6,218 bases of DNA from CAVVNC01 sp963750015. Its GTDB lineage: Bacteria > Desulfobacterota > Syntrophorhabdia > Syntrophorhabdales > WCHB1-27. Shown here one piece after another: positions 1 to 6,218 of the stretch. Position 1 is the first letter of the stretch. Each line of letters starts with the position of its first letter. The notes under the pieces were generated by a model that made no database searches, was not told where the DNA came from, and was given only the letters and a program-made list of their open reading frames with translations. The stretch is taken from positions 1 to 6,218 of the forward strand of contig CAVVPU010000174.1 of the NCBI GenBank assembly GCA_963750015.1, in the 5' to 3' direction. Position numbers and translations under genes: made by a program.

Positions 1-52
1 AGTAGGGGCAGCAGGATTATTCAATCTTTGCGCGTGCCCTTTCCCCGTCCTC

Positions 53-1537
53 TCAGGGTCCCTGCTCTTCTCCCCGGGCCGAGCCCAGAAGGGCAACCAA
101 ACTCTTGACCACGGAGGAATCGAGCCGGCCCCGGTCCGCATCATCCTGTATGATAGTGAGAGCCTCCTCCTTCGATAGGGCGGCATGATAAGGACGATCG
201 GTGGTAAGGGCGTCATAGATGTCGGCAACGGCCATTATTCTGGCCGGAATCGAAATATCGTCGCCCTCGACACCGTCAGGATATCCCGTTCCGTCCATTC
301 TCTCATGATGGTGGCGTATCACTTCAAGGGCGCCTTTGAGAAAGGGCCGCAAAGGCTCGATAACCCTGCAGCCCACGTCGGGGTGGGTCCTCACGACTGC
401 CCATTCTGCGGCGCTGAGAGATCCGGTCTTGTTGAGAACAGAATCCGGGATCCCTATCTTGCCGATGTCGTGGAGAATTCCACCGACCCGCAAAGCCTCG
501 ATGTCGGCAGATGGGAGGTTCATCGACCTTCCTATGTCTATCGCAAGGCGGGATACCCTCCTGATGTGTCCCTCGGTATAGGAGTCCTTTGCTTCAACCG
601 CCGATGCGAGAGAAAAAAGCACATTCTCCAGGCTCACCAGGTTTTCGTTGAGTTTCTTTGTCTTGAGGAGCGAGGTAACCCTCGCTATGAGTTCTGCCCT
701 GTTGACCGGCTTAGTAATAAAGTCGTCCGCTCCGCTTTCAATTGCTCGGACCTTGGAGTCCGTATCTTCGAGGGCGGTTACCATGATCACCGGGATCATC
801 CTCGTTGTCTGGTCCTGCTTGAGGCGACGGCACACTTCGAAGCCGTCCATAACGGGCATCATGGCGTCGAGGAGGACGATGTCTATGTCGGAATGGCGAA
901 GCAATTCAAGAGCCTCCTCACCATTTTCCGCTTTGATGACCTCGCATTTGAGAGGCTGCAGCATTGCCTCGAGCAACCTCAGATTGACCGGTACATCATC
1001 TACGGCGAGCACCAGCGATATCTCTTCGCTGGCGGGGCGTGTTTCGTCGCCACCGATAATGACGGCGTCTCTCCCGCCGAGCCTTGCCGACGAAAGGGCT
1101 GCTTCGGCTCTCTTCAGCATATCCTTCTTGTCCAAGCACCCTTTGGAGGAAATACAACCGATACAGGTAGTGATCGATCCCTGAAAGTATTCGTTGACTG
1201 AAGTCCTGATTCTTTCGACGGCCAGTCTGGTGTCATCGAGAGCCGTGTCGGAGAAGAGAACTACAAAGCTGTCGCCGAGGTATCGCGCGACAACATCGGA
1301 TTCACGAATGTTATCCTGGATTATTTCCGCCATGGCTTTGAGCACCCAATCCCCCTGGAGGGATCCGTGTTCCTCGTTGTAATAATCGAATCTATCGATA
1401 TCGATGATTGCGAGCGAGAAGGTGCCACCGAGCCGCTTGGAGCGTTTCATCTCCCGTGACAGGAGGCTCGACGAAAAACCCGTAGTTGTAGAGACCCGTG
1501 AGGCCGTCAGTGAAGGGCGCTTCAATCCTTTTCTCAT
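53..1537 (-). CDS. GGDEF(degenerate)-REC-HD-GYP response regulator, probable c-di-GMP phosphodiesterase; 5' end frameshifted
   Basis: Cytoplasmic signalling protein, 494 aa in this frame. Residues about 25-160 are a GGDEF fold: the active-site loop reads LGDSF (87-91) instead of GGDEF, so cyclase activity is doubtful, but the RxxD inhibitory site R78-D81 sits exactly five residues before it. Residues about 175-295 are a receiver with acidic pair D180/D181, phospho-acceptor D224, T254 and K276. Residues about 305-485 are HD-GYP with H324, HDIGK (356-360), H385, H409/H410, GYP (418-420) and D439 all present, so c-di-GMP hydrolysis is well supported by family knowledge. The first roughly 24 residues from the ATG at 1537 resemble nothing. 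The proper GGDEF start lies in another frame (1467-1583); joining the frames after dropping one base near 1466 gives 509 aa. It may be a sequencing error or a real lesion. No terminator was seen in the 52 bases downstream. It is divergent from the kinase operon. Confidence 0.88.
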   Translation of the reverse strand: MRKGLKRPSLTASRVSTTTGFSSSLLSREMKRSKRLGGTFSLAIIDIDRFDYYNEEHGSLQGDWVLKAMAEIIQDNIRESDVVARYLGDSFVVLFSDTALDDTRLAVERIRTSVNEYFQGSITTCIGCISSKGCLDKKDMLKRAEAALSSARLGGRDAVIIGGDETRPASEEISLVLAVDDVPVNLRLLEAMLQPLKCEVIKAENGEEALELLRHSDIDIVLLDAMMPVMDGFEVCRRLKQDQTTRMIPVIMVTALEDTDSKVRAIESGADDFITKPVNRAELIARVTSLLKTKKLNENLVSLENVLFSLASAVEAKDSYTEGHIRRVSRLAIDIGRSMNLPSADIEALRVGGILHDIGKIGIPDSVLNKTGSLSAAEWAVVRTHPDVGCRVIEPLRPFLKGALEVIRHHHERMDGTGYPDGVEGDDISIPARIMAVADIYDALTTDRPYHAALSKEEALTIIQDDADRGRLDSSVVKSLVALLGSARGEEQGP

Positions 1538-1583
1538 AGTCCTGACGCACGTCAGTGCATGAAGAATCCATATCCTGTCTCAC
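1467..1583 (-). pseudogene. Out-of-frame N-terminal piece of the GGDEF-REC-HD-GYP gene
   Basis: Reading from a GTG at 1583, the first start after an in-frame TAA, this frame encodes DGLTGLYNYGFFVE at residues 26-39, the hallmark first helix of GGDEF domains (usually D-x-LTGLYN-R-R-x-F). It then leaves homology at about 1466, while the frame starting at 1537 picks up homology at LLSREMKRSKRLGG. Skipping one C (plus-strand G at 1465 or 1466) joins them as FFVE-LLSREMKRS with the spacing normal for the family. Unsuppressed, this frame ends near 1392 after 63 aa. An ATG at 1571 is an alternative start; neither start has a strong ribosome binding site. Confidence 0.8.
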
Positions 1584-1606
1584 CGTTTACTGTGTGCGAC
1601 GTTTCT

Positions 1607-1612
1607 ATGATA
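1607..1612 (-). promoter_or_regulatory. Candidate -10 element for the HD-GYP gene
   Basis: The minus strand reads TATCAT here, five of six matches to TATAAT, about 24 bases upstream of the GTG at 1583. No good -35 hexamer lies 16-18 bases further upstream, so the call is weak. Confidence 0.2.
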
Positions 1613-1852
1613 GTTTATCGGCCGATCTCCCCTCCCTATTAAGAGGTTCGTCGTCCAGGCCGGTCCGATGCGCCTGCGTGGGTCACCACAACATACCCTC
1701 TTACCGGGACAAGAGCGGTCGGTCCGCACGTGTCGCAGGCATGCAACCAGGATCTACCATCTTCTTAATGCGTCACGCCATATTGTCGATAACATAAGCA
1801 GGTCTATGTCATGGGCGAGACGTGCATGGGGGCTTCTTTTTGTCTTACGTCG

Positions 1853-1880
1853 TGTACATTCTCGAAACCGATTAATATAG
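1853..1880 (+). promoter_or_regulatory. Candidate sigma-70-type promoter for the receiver-binding protein-kinase operon
   Basis: TGTACA at 1853-1858 (four of six to TTGACA), a 16-base spacer and TATAGT at 1875-1880 (five of six to TATAAT). This would give a 5' untranslated leader of roughly 100 bases before the ATG at 1988. Matches of this quality occur by chance in a 400-base region. Confidence 0.22.
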
Positions 1881-1987
1881 TGGGTTGAACAGCAAAAGTG
1901 AGGGTGCCCGTTGACCGGTTTCTCCACCATCTTTGAACCTGGATGTATTCTGATAGGCGCAACCGTGATGCCAAGCGGGAAGGCCCT

Positions 1988-2368
1988 ATGACAAAAAAAA
2001 GAATTCTTGTCATAGAGGATAACCCCATCAATAGAAAACTGATGCGCGTTCTGATCGCCATGGCGGACTTGGAGGTCCTCGAGGCAGCCGAAGCGGAAAC
2101 GGGCATTGCCCTCGCCCGGGAGCGCCGCCCCGATCTCATCCTCATGGACGTCCAGCTCCCCGGCATGGACGGACTGGATGCTACCCGCCTCATAAAATCC
2201 AACCCTGATCTTGCAGGGATTGCCGTTGTGGCAGTCACCTCGTTTGCCATGGCGGGAGATGAAGAAAAGGCCCGGGCAGCCGGCTGCTCGGGTTACATAA
2301 CAAAGCCAATCAACACAAGAACATTTATCCGCGAAATCAGCAAATTCATGACACAAGGGAGAGAATAG
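1988..2368 (+). CDS. Single-domain response regulator (CheY/DivK-like receiver)
   Basis: A 126-aa cytoplasmic protein that is a receiver domain and nothing else. It has the acidic pair E10/D11, phospho-acceptor D54 in LILMDVQLPGMDG, switch threonine T84 and lysine K106 in the ITKPI motif. There is no DNA-binding or enzymatic output domain, so it must act through protein contacts or as a phosphorelay intermediate, as CheY and DivK do. The ATG at 1988 is chosen because GGGAAGG (1977-1983) precedes it and the protein starts right at MTKKRILVIED, usual for the family; an in-frame ATG at 1943 would add 15 unrelated residues without a good ribosome binding site. It is the first gene of a tight operon, only three bases before the next gene, and is the likely partner of the kinase at 3388-5754, which has no receiver of its own. 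Confidence 0.93.
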   Translation: MTKKRILVIEDNPINRKLMRVLIAMADLEVLEAAEAETGIALARERRPDLILMDVQLPGMDGLDATRLIKSNPDLAGIAVVAVTSFAMAGDEEKARAAGCSGYITKPINTRTFIREISKFMTQGRE

Positions 2369-2371
2369 AAC

Positions 2372-3370
2372 GTGGGCAAGAGAATGAAGACGACTATTTC
2401 ATGCCTTGCACTGTGTCTTCTGTCGATCCTTGTGACTGAATGCGGCAATAAGACAGGCGACGCAGACCGCGCAAGCGAAACGGTTATTGCCGCCAATAAG
2501 GCAGCTCCTTCACCGAAGACGGTGGGCCTCGTAATGAAGACCCTCACCAACCCGTTCTTCATCGAGATGGAACGCGGAGCAAGGCGTGCGGAAAAGGAAT
2601 TCGGTGTTCGGCTCATCGTGAAAACAGGGGCCCAGGAGACATCCATCGAACAGCAGATCTCAATTGTTGAGGACATGATCCGGGGCAAGGTCGATGCCAT
2701 AGTCATCGCGCCGGGCAGCTCGGTGGAGCTGATTCCTGTCCTCAAGAAAGCCCAGGATGCGGGCATACCTATCGTCAATGTCGACAACCGACTCGACCCC
2801 GCCATGTCGAAAACGGCGGGCCTCGTCAATGTGCCCTTCGTCAGCGTGGACAACGTCAAGGGCGCCTATCTTTCGGCAAAGTATGTCTGCGACAGGGTGA
2901 CGGTGCCCACGGAGGCCGCCATACTCGAAGGGATACGCGCAGCGGCCAACGGCAGGGATCGCAAGGAAGGTGCACTCAAGGCTTTCGGCGAAAACCCGAA
3001 GATAAGGGTCGTCGCGAGCGAGACCGCCAATTGGAAGATAGACGAGGCTTTCGAGGTCACGAAAAAGCTATTCAATAACCATCCTGCAATCGGTATCCTT
3101 TTCTGCGCGAACGACATGATGGCGCTCGGTGCTCTTCATTATCTGAAGCAGGCCAAGAACCGCAAAGTCCTCGTTGCGGCCTACGACGCGCTCGATGAGG
3201 CCAAAAGCGCCATCAGGGAAGGGAGGCTTGCCGTCACTATCGATCAACAGCCTGAGGTCCAGGGATACCTCGGCATCAGGTACGCCTTTGATATGATGCA
3301 GGGGCGCATTCCGCCCCCTGAAACCATGATTGATGTCCGGGTAGTAAACAAGGAGTCGCTTAAGCCGTAA
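2372..3370 (+). CDS. Periplasmic sugar-binding protein, RbsB/LuxP-like (periplasmic binding protein type 1)
   Basis: A 332-aa exported binding protein of the ribose-binding family (Peripla_BP_4 type). An N-terminal hydrophobic stretch (about 7-22) is followed by C24; VTEC is a poor lipobox because Glu is at -1, so lipoprotein status is uncertain. The mature part from about residue 50 follows RbsB closely: NPFF (60-63), DNR (138-140), R195 in GRDRKEG, ND (247-248), D272 and Q292 align by eye with ribose-contacting positions, suggesting a sugar or similar polyol ligand. The GTG at 2372 is preceded by AAGGGAG (2355-2361); an ATG at 2384 is a good alternative that gives a more typical signal peptide. 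Three bases follow the receiver gene and 17 precede the kinase gene. No permease or ATPase gene is adjacent, so I infer a sensory role with the kinase. The actual ligand is unknown. Confidence 0.9.
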   Translation: MGKRMKTTISCLALCLLSILVTECGNKTGDADRASETVIAANKAAPSPKTVGLVMKTLTNPFFIEMERGARRAEKEFGVRLIVKTGAQETSIEQQISIVEDMIRGKVDAIVIAPGSSVELIPVLKKAQDAGIPIVNVDNRLDPAMSKTAGLVNVPFVSVDNVKGAYLSAKYVCDRVTVPTEAAILEGIRAAANGRDRKEGALKAFGENPKIRVVASETANWKIDEAFEVTKKLFNNHPAIGILFCANDMMALGALHYLKQAKNRKVLVAAYDALDEAKSAIREGRLAVTIDQQPEVQGYLGIRYAFDMMQGRIPPPETMIDVRVVNKESLKP

Positions 3371-3387
3371 ACAAGGATAATTGAAAA

Positions 3388-5754
3388 ATGCGCCTCCCTC
3401 ACTTCAACATCACCCTGAAGCTGACCATCTACTTCATGCTGATAAGCCTCATCCCGCTCCTTTTGTTGGGATGGATATCTTTCAGAATCTCCCGCTCGGC
3501 AATCAATGAGAAGGCCAGGACGTTTACCTCTGAACTCCTGATGGAAAAGATGAAAGGGCTCGACCTCCTCATGGATGCCGTGGAGAGCCTTGTGACCAAT
3601 CTTTCCGGTCTCGACGATATCAAGAACGTGCTTGGACACAGGTTCGTCAACGAGTACGACAGGCTTTCCACGCATGCGAAGATCGGCTATATTTTGAGCG
3701 GGTATACGAACGTCAAGGGGCTGGTCTCCATCGATGTCTTTTCATTCGGGAATGAACATTTTCACGTAGGTGAGACCCTCAACGTCGACGAGCTGAACAT
3801 GAGTGTCGTCAACCGGCTCCACAAAGAAACCGTGGACAGCGGCAGGTCGGTTTTCTGGGCAGGCATCGAGGACAACGTTAACAGGAACTCCGGGCACAAG
3901 AAGGTGATCACCGCGGCCAAGGTAATACGATCGGTCGATGTCGCTACCATGAAGGAAGTGCCGCTCGGCCTCCTCGTCGTGAGTTATGACGTGGACGTAT
4001 TTTATGACCAATTTAGCGGGGTGAACCACACCAACGAGACTCACCTGATCCTCGACGGCATGGGCCGGACAATCTATTCGCCGGACAAGACGCAGATAGG
4101 CGGCCGTTTCGCGACGGGCTTTCTCAACAGGTTCGACCATGAAAGCGGGTACTTCACGGAGCGTATCGACGGGGTAAAAACGTTTGTTACCTATAAGAGA
4201 TCGAACAGAAGCCACTGGCTCCTCATCAGCCTCACCCCTGTCCACAGCCTGGAAGCAGGCATTTACGAAATCAGCAGAAACACGGCCTTCGCCCTCATTT
4301 GCTGTGCGCTCGTCTCCCTGGTGTTCGCCTTTGTCATTTCTCGTATGTTTCTCACTCCGATCAGAAAGATCACCGACGGCTTCAAGGCGATAGAAGAAGG
4401 GTCCGTCGACGCGGTGACGCACCTCTCCGAAACCTCGCGCGACGAGATCGGTGAGCTCGCCCGAGGGTTCAATGCGTTTCTTGAGAGCCTTGAGGCAAAA
4501 AGGACGGCCCAGGAAGCATTGCGGGATAGCGAGATCAAGTACCGGCGCATGTTCGAGATACTGCAGGATGTGTATTATCAGACGGACGATCGGGGGTTTC
4601 TTACGATAATGTCCCCCGCGGTATACCGAATCTCCGGATGGAAACCCGAAGACCTCATCGGGCGGCCCGTTTCTGAGCTCTACATCGACCCGACGACCAG
4701 GGACCGGCTCTTGTCCGTCCTCATGAAGGACGGGTCTGTCCAGGATTACGAAGTGTTGCTGAAGGCCAAGAATGGCGGCACTATTTACACATCCGTGAGC
4801 GCGCAACTGCTTTTAGACGAACAAGGACGCCCCGCAGGCATAAGCGGTACATTGAGAGACATCACGTTGCGCAAACTTTCCGAACAAGAATTGATCGAGA
4901 CGAACCGCAAGCTGGGCCTGGCCACGGCCAAAGCGAGTGAAATGGCCGGTCAGGCCGCGGCGGCCAACCGGGCGAAGAGCGAGTTTCTCGCCAACATGAG
5001 CCACGAGTTGCGGACCCCTCTCAATGGTATCATCGGATTTACCGAGATCATCCTGGACAAACACTTCGGGACACTGAACGAGGCGCAGGAGGAGTATCTG
5101 ACGGATGTGCTCCAGAGCAGCAGACACCTCCTTTCTCTTATCAACGACGTCCTCGACCTGTCCAAGATAGAGGCAGGCAAAATGGAGTTATCCCCCACCC
5201 CCTTCAGTCTACAGGAATTGCTTGAGAGGAGCCTCGTGGTAATCAAAGAGAAGGCGGCGAAACACCACATCGCCCTGTCCTTGGCCTTTGACGGCCTGCC
5301 CGACCCTTTTGAAGCGGACCAGCGCAAGGTAAAGCAGATCGTTTACAACCTCCTCTCGAACGCGGTCAAGTTTACGCCGGATGGCGGGGCCCTTTCACTT
5401 TCGGCGAGGGCAGTCCGAAAAGAAGATATGCTTTCTCCCGAAATGGGAGCCGCAGCAGCAAACGTGACCAATCTCGATGGCGACACGTCTTATGTAATGA
5501 TCTCCGTGTCAGACACGGGGATAGGCATAAGCCATGAGGATTTCGATCGCATCTTTAACCCGTTCGAACAGGTGGACAGCTCCCCAAGCCGTAAGTTTCA
5601 GGGCACGGGACTTGGCCTCTCCCTCACCAAGCGTCTCGTGGAACTTCATGAAGGCATCATCTGGGTAGAAAGCGAGGGAGAGAACAGGGGAAGCACATTT
5701 CGGGTACTTCTGCCGATAACGGCGGCACAAGCGGGCGGAAGGGAAGGCTCTTAA
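3388..5754 (+). CDS. Membrane sensor histidine kinase (extracytoplasmic sensor-HAMP-PAS-HisKA-HATPase)
   Basis: A 788-aa inner-membrane kinase. TM1 is at about 10-31, the extracytoplasmic region at about 32-297 (size and pattern fit a double Cache fold, judged by eye), TM2 at about 298-318, HAMP at about 319-371, PAS at about 381-495, then a helical Ala-rich linker to about 530. HisKA carries phospho-acceptor H539 in NMSHELRTPLNG; the ATPase domain has the N box (N654, N658), DTGIGI (709-714), an F box (FNPFE, 723-727) and GTGLGL (739-744), so all catalytic motifs are intact. There is no C-terminal receiver or HPt, unlike many kinases with this core. ATG 3388 has AAGGA at 3373-3377, a rather long spacing. 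It is the last gene of the operon; a terminator follows 25 bases after the stop. It likely autophosphorylates in response to the ligand-bound binding protein encoded just upstream and passes phosphate to the stand-alone receiver (inference). Confidence 0.94.
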   Translation: MRLPHFNITLKLTIYFMLISLIPLLLLGWISFRISRSAINEKARTFTSELLMEKMKGLDLLMDAVESLVTNLSGLDDIKNVLGHRFVNEYDRLSTHAKIGYILSGYTNVKGLVSIDVFSFGNEHFHVGETLNVDELNMSVVNRLHKETVDSGRSVFWAGIEDNVNRNSGHKKVITAAKVIRSVDVATMKEVPLGLLVVSYDVDVFYDQFSGVNHTNETHLILDGMGRTIYSPDKTQIGGRFATGFLNRFDHESGYFTERIDGVKTFVTYKRSNRSHWLLISLTPVHSLEAGIYEISRNTAFALICCALVSLVFAFVISRMFLTPIRKITDGFKAIEEGSVDAVTHLSETSRDEIGELARGFNAFLESLEAKRTAQEALRDSEIKYRRMFEILQDVYYQTDDRGFLTIMSPAVYRISGWKPEDLIGRPVSELYIDPTTRDRLLSVLMKDGSVQDYEVLLKAKNGGTIYTSVSAQLLLDEQGRPAGISGTLRDITLRKLSEQELIETNRKLGLATAKASEMAGQAAAANRAKSEFLANMSHELRTPLNGIIGFTEIILDKHFGTLNEAQEEYLTDVLQSSRHLLSLINDVLDLSKIEAGKMELSPTPFSLQELLERSLVVIKEKAAKHHIALSLAFDGLPDPFEADQRKVKQIVYNLLSNAVKFTPDGGALSLSARAVRKEDMLSPEMGAAAANVTNLDGDTSYVMISVSDTGIGISHEDFDRIFNPFEQVDSSPSRKFQGTGLGLSLTKRLVELHEGIIWVESEGENRGSTFRVLLPITAAQAGGREGS

Positions 5755-5778
5755 GAAGTTATGTTGTTTAATGGTCAG

Positions 5779-5813
5779 AAAAGGGTGATGCCAGGCATCG
5801 GCATCACCCTTTT
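5779..5813. terminator. Bidirectional intrinsic terminator
   Basis: A perfect 14-bp inverted repeat (5779-5792 with 5800-5813) has a seven-base loop and is flanked by A4 and T4, so either strand gives a GC-containing hairpin ending in a short U run. It lies between the convergent kinase gene (stop at 5754) and transporter gene (stop at 5853), serving both. The U run is only four bases. The loop contains a second copy of GGCATC, allowing a shorter alternative hairpin. Confidence 0.85.
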
Positions 5814-5852
5814 CATTCATTATACTACTATTTAGTTCCCTTTATTGACAGG

Positions 5853-6218
5853 TTAACGGGCCGCTGCGGCTTGCGGGGCCTTTTCCCCGGAAATATCTTC
5901 CAACGTCTTCTTGCTCGTGTTGTGTCCGAATATGAGCACGGCGACCATCATTATAAAAAGACAACCGCCCAGCATGATGAAGAGTCCCGAGAATCCCAGG
6001 AAGGCGTAGCAGGCTGCCATATAACCCATCAAGACCGCCGAGGCGAGCCTGCCCGTCCCTACGCACACGCCCACCGCAGTGTTGCGAATCTTAGTCCCGA
6101 AGGATTCCGTGGTGTAAACCTGGGTCGAAAAAATGTACATAGCATTGAAGAGCTGCATGGTCACACCCACAACCGCCGTGGACGTGAACCCGTTGACGAA
6201 GCCGAGGGTGGTGAGCAG
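5853..6218 (-). CDS. Major facilitator superfamily transporter, C-terminal fragment (runs off window)
   Basis: The last 121 residues of a membrane permease; the frame stays open to the window edge at 6218, so the start lies outside and the GTG at 6170 is not the true start. The sequence contains a hydrophobic helix (LLTTLGFVNGFTSTAVV onward), then the motif ESFGTKIRNTAVGVCVGTGRLAS, which matches the E-x-(F/Y)-(P/G)-T-x-x-R-x-x-x-x-G pattern found before TM11 in the sugar and aromatic-acid proton symporter branches of the family, then two more helices and a charged cytoplasmic tail ending in an Ala-rich stretch. The substrate cannot be told from this part. It is convergent with the kinase operon, separated by the terminator, and probably unrelated to it in function. 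Confidence 0.85.
   Translation of the reverse strand: MLTTLGFVNGFTSTAVVGVTMQLFNAMYIFSTQVYTTESFGTKIRNTAVGVCVGTGRLASAVLMGYMAACYAFLGFSGLFIMLGGCLFIMMVAVLIFGHNTSKKTLEDISGEKAPQAAAAR

Larger units (their letters stand above)
1584..1987. other. Divergent intergenic region, no convincing gene
   Basis: About 400 bases separate the start of the HD-GYP gene from the start of the receiver gene. Open frames here on both strands have no recognisable motifs and are low-complexity translations. I found no tRNA-like, CRISPR or insertion-sequence signature. The region must carry the promoters for both divergent units. It contains 7-base inverted repeats at 1640-1646 with 1697-1703 and at 1672-1678 with 1734-1740, and a 7-base direct repeat (cggtccg) at 1661-1667 and 1720-1726. 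Their meaning is unknown. Confidence 0.6.

Noticed and set aside
185..1201. Long plus-strand open frame of 338 codons
   Set aside because: It lies antisense to the REC-HD-GYP gene, whose domains and catalytic motifs are clear; its translation has no recognisable motifs and is rich in Arg, His and Cys as expected of a shadow frame.
1555..1880. Two small plus-strand open frames in the intergenic region
   Set aside because: No ribosome binding site, no domain, mutual overlap in different frames, and overlap with the start of the HD-GYP gene.
1911..1939. TTGACC as a -35 box for the operon promoter
   Set aside because: No acceptable -10 hexamer lies 16-18 bases downstream (TGAACC at best).
1584..1987. 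Possible c-di-GMP (GEMM) riboswitch upstream of either divergent unit
   Set aside because: I looked for the conserved GEMM-I core (a CACGCACAGGGCAAA-like segment and the downstream tetraloop-receptor helix) and did not find it on either strand.
1754..2356. Minus-strand open frame of 200 codons across the intergenic region and receiver gene
   Set aside because: It is antisense to the receiver gene, with Cys- and His-rich composition and no domain; not a gene.
3742..4806. Minus-strand open frame of 354 codons inside the kinase gene
   Set aside because: It is antisense to an intact kinase and lacks motifs; a product of GC-rich codon bias.
5509..5820. Minus-strand open frame of 103 codons over the end of the kinase gene and the terminator
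   Set aside because: It runs through the terminator hairpin and antisense to the ATPase domain; no motifs.

Overview
The window looks like ordinary chromosomal DNA from a Gram-negative bacterium with rich two-component and cyclic-di-GMP signalling. A delta-proteobacterial or Desulfobacterota-type anaerobe is my guess from protein style (PAS/HisKA hybrid-like kinase, REC-HD-GYP protein, moderately GC-rich codons). The species cannot be named from this sequence alone.

Layout, left to right. Positions 53-1583, minus strand: a GGDEF-REC-HD-GYP protein whose N-terminus is split by an apparent +1 frameshift near 1466. Positions 1584-1987: a divergent intergenic region of about 400 bases with no convincing gene, only weak promoter candidates and some interleaved inverted repeats. 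Positions 1988-5754, plus strand: a tight three-gene operon made of a stand-alone receiver protein (CheY/DivK type), a ribose-binding-protein-like periplasmic protein, and a membrane histidine kinase with a large extracytoplasmic sensor region, HAMP, PAS, HisKA and HATPase domains. Positions 5779-5813: a perfect 14-bp inverted repeat, a likely bidirectional terminator. Positions 5853-6218, minus strand: the C-terminal end of a major facilitator superfamily transporter that runs off the window.

Most likely logic (inference): the periplasmic binding protein captures a small sugar-like ligand and presents it to the kinase sensor region, as LuxP does for LuxQ. The kinase then phosphorylates the stand-alone receiver and possibly also the receiver domain of the divergently encoded HD-GYP phosphodiesterase, so that ligand sensing could be turned into a change in cyclic-di-GMP. 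No ABC permease or ATPase lies beside the binding protein, which favours sensing over uptake. The degenerate GGDEF domain keeps an intact RxxD inhibitory site, so it may sense cyclic-di-GMP rather than make it.
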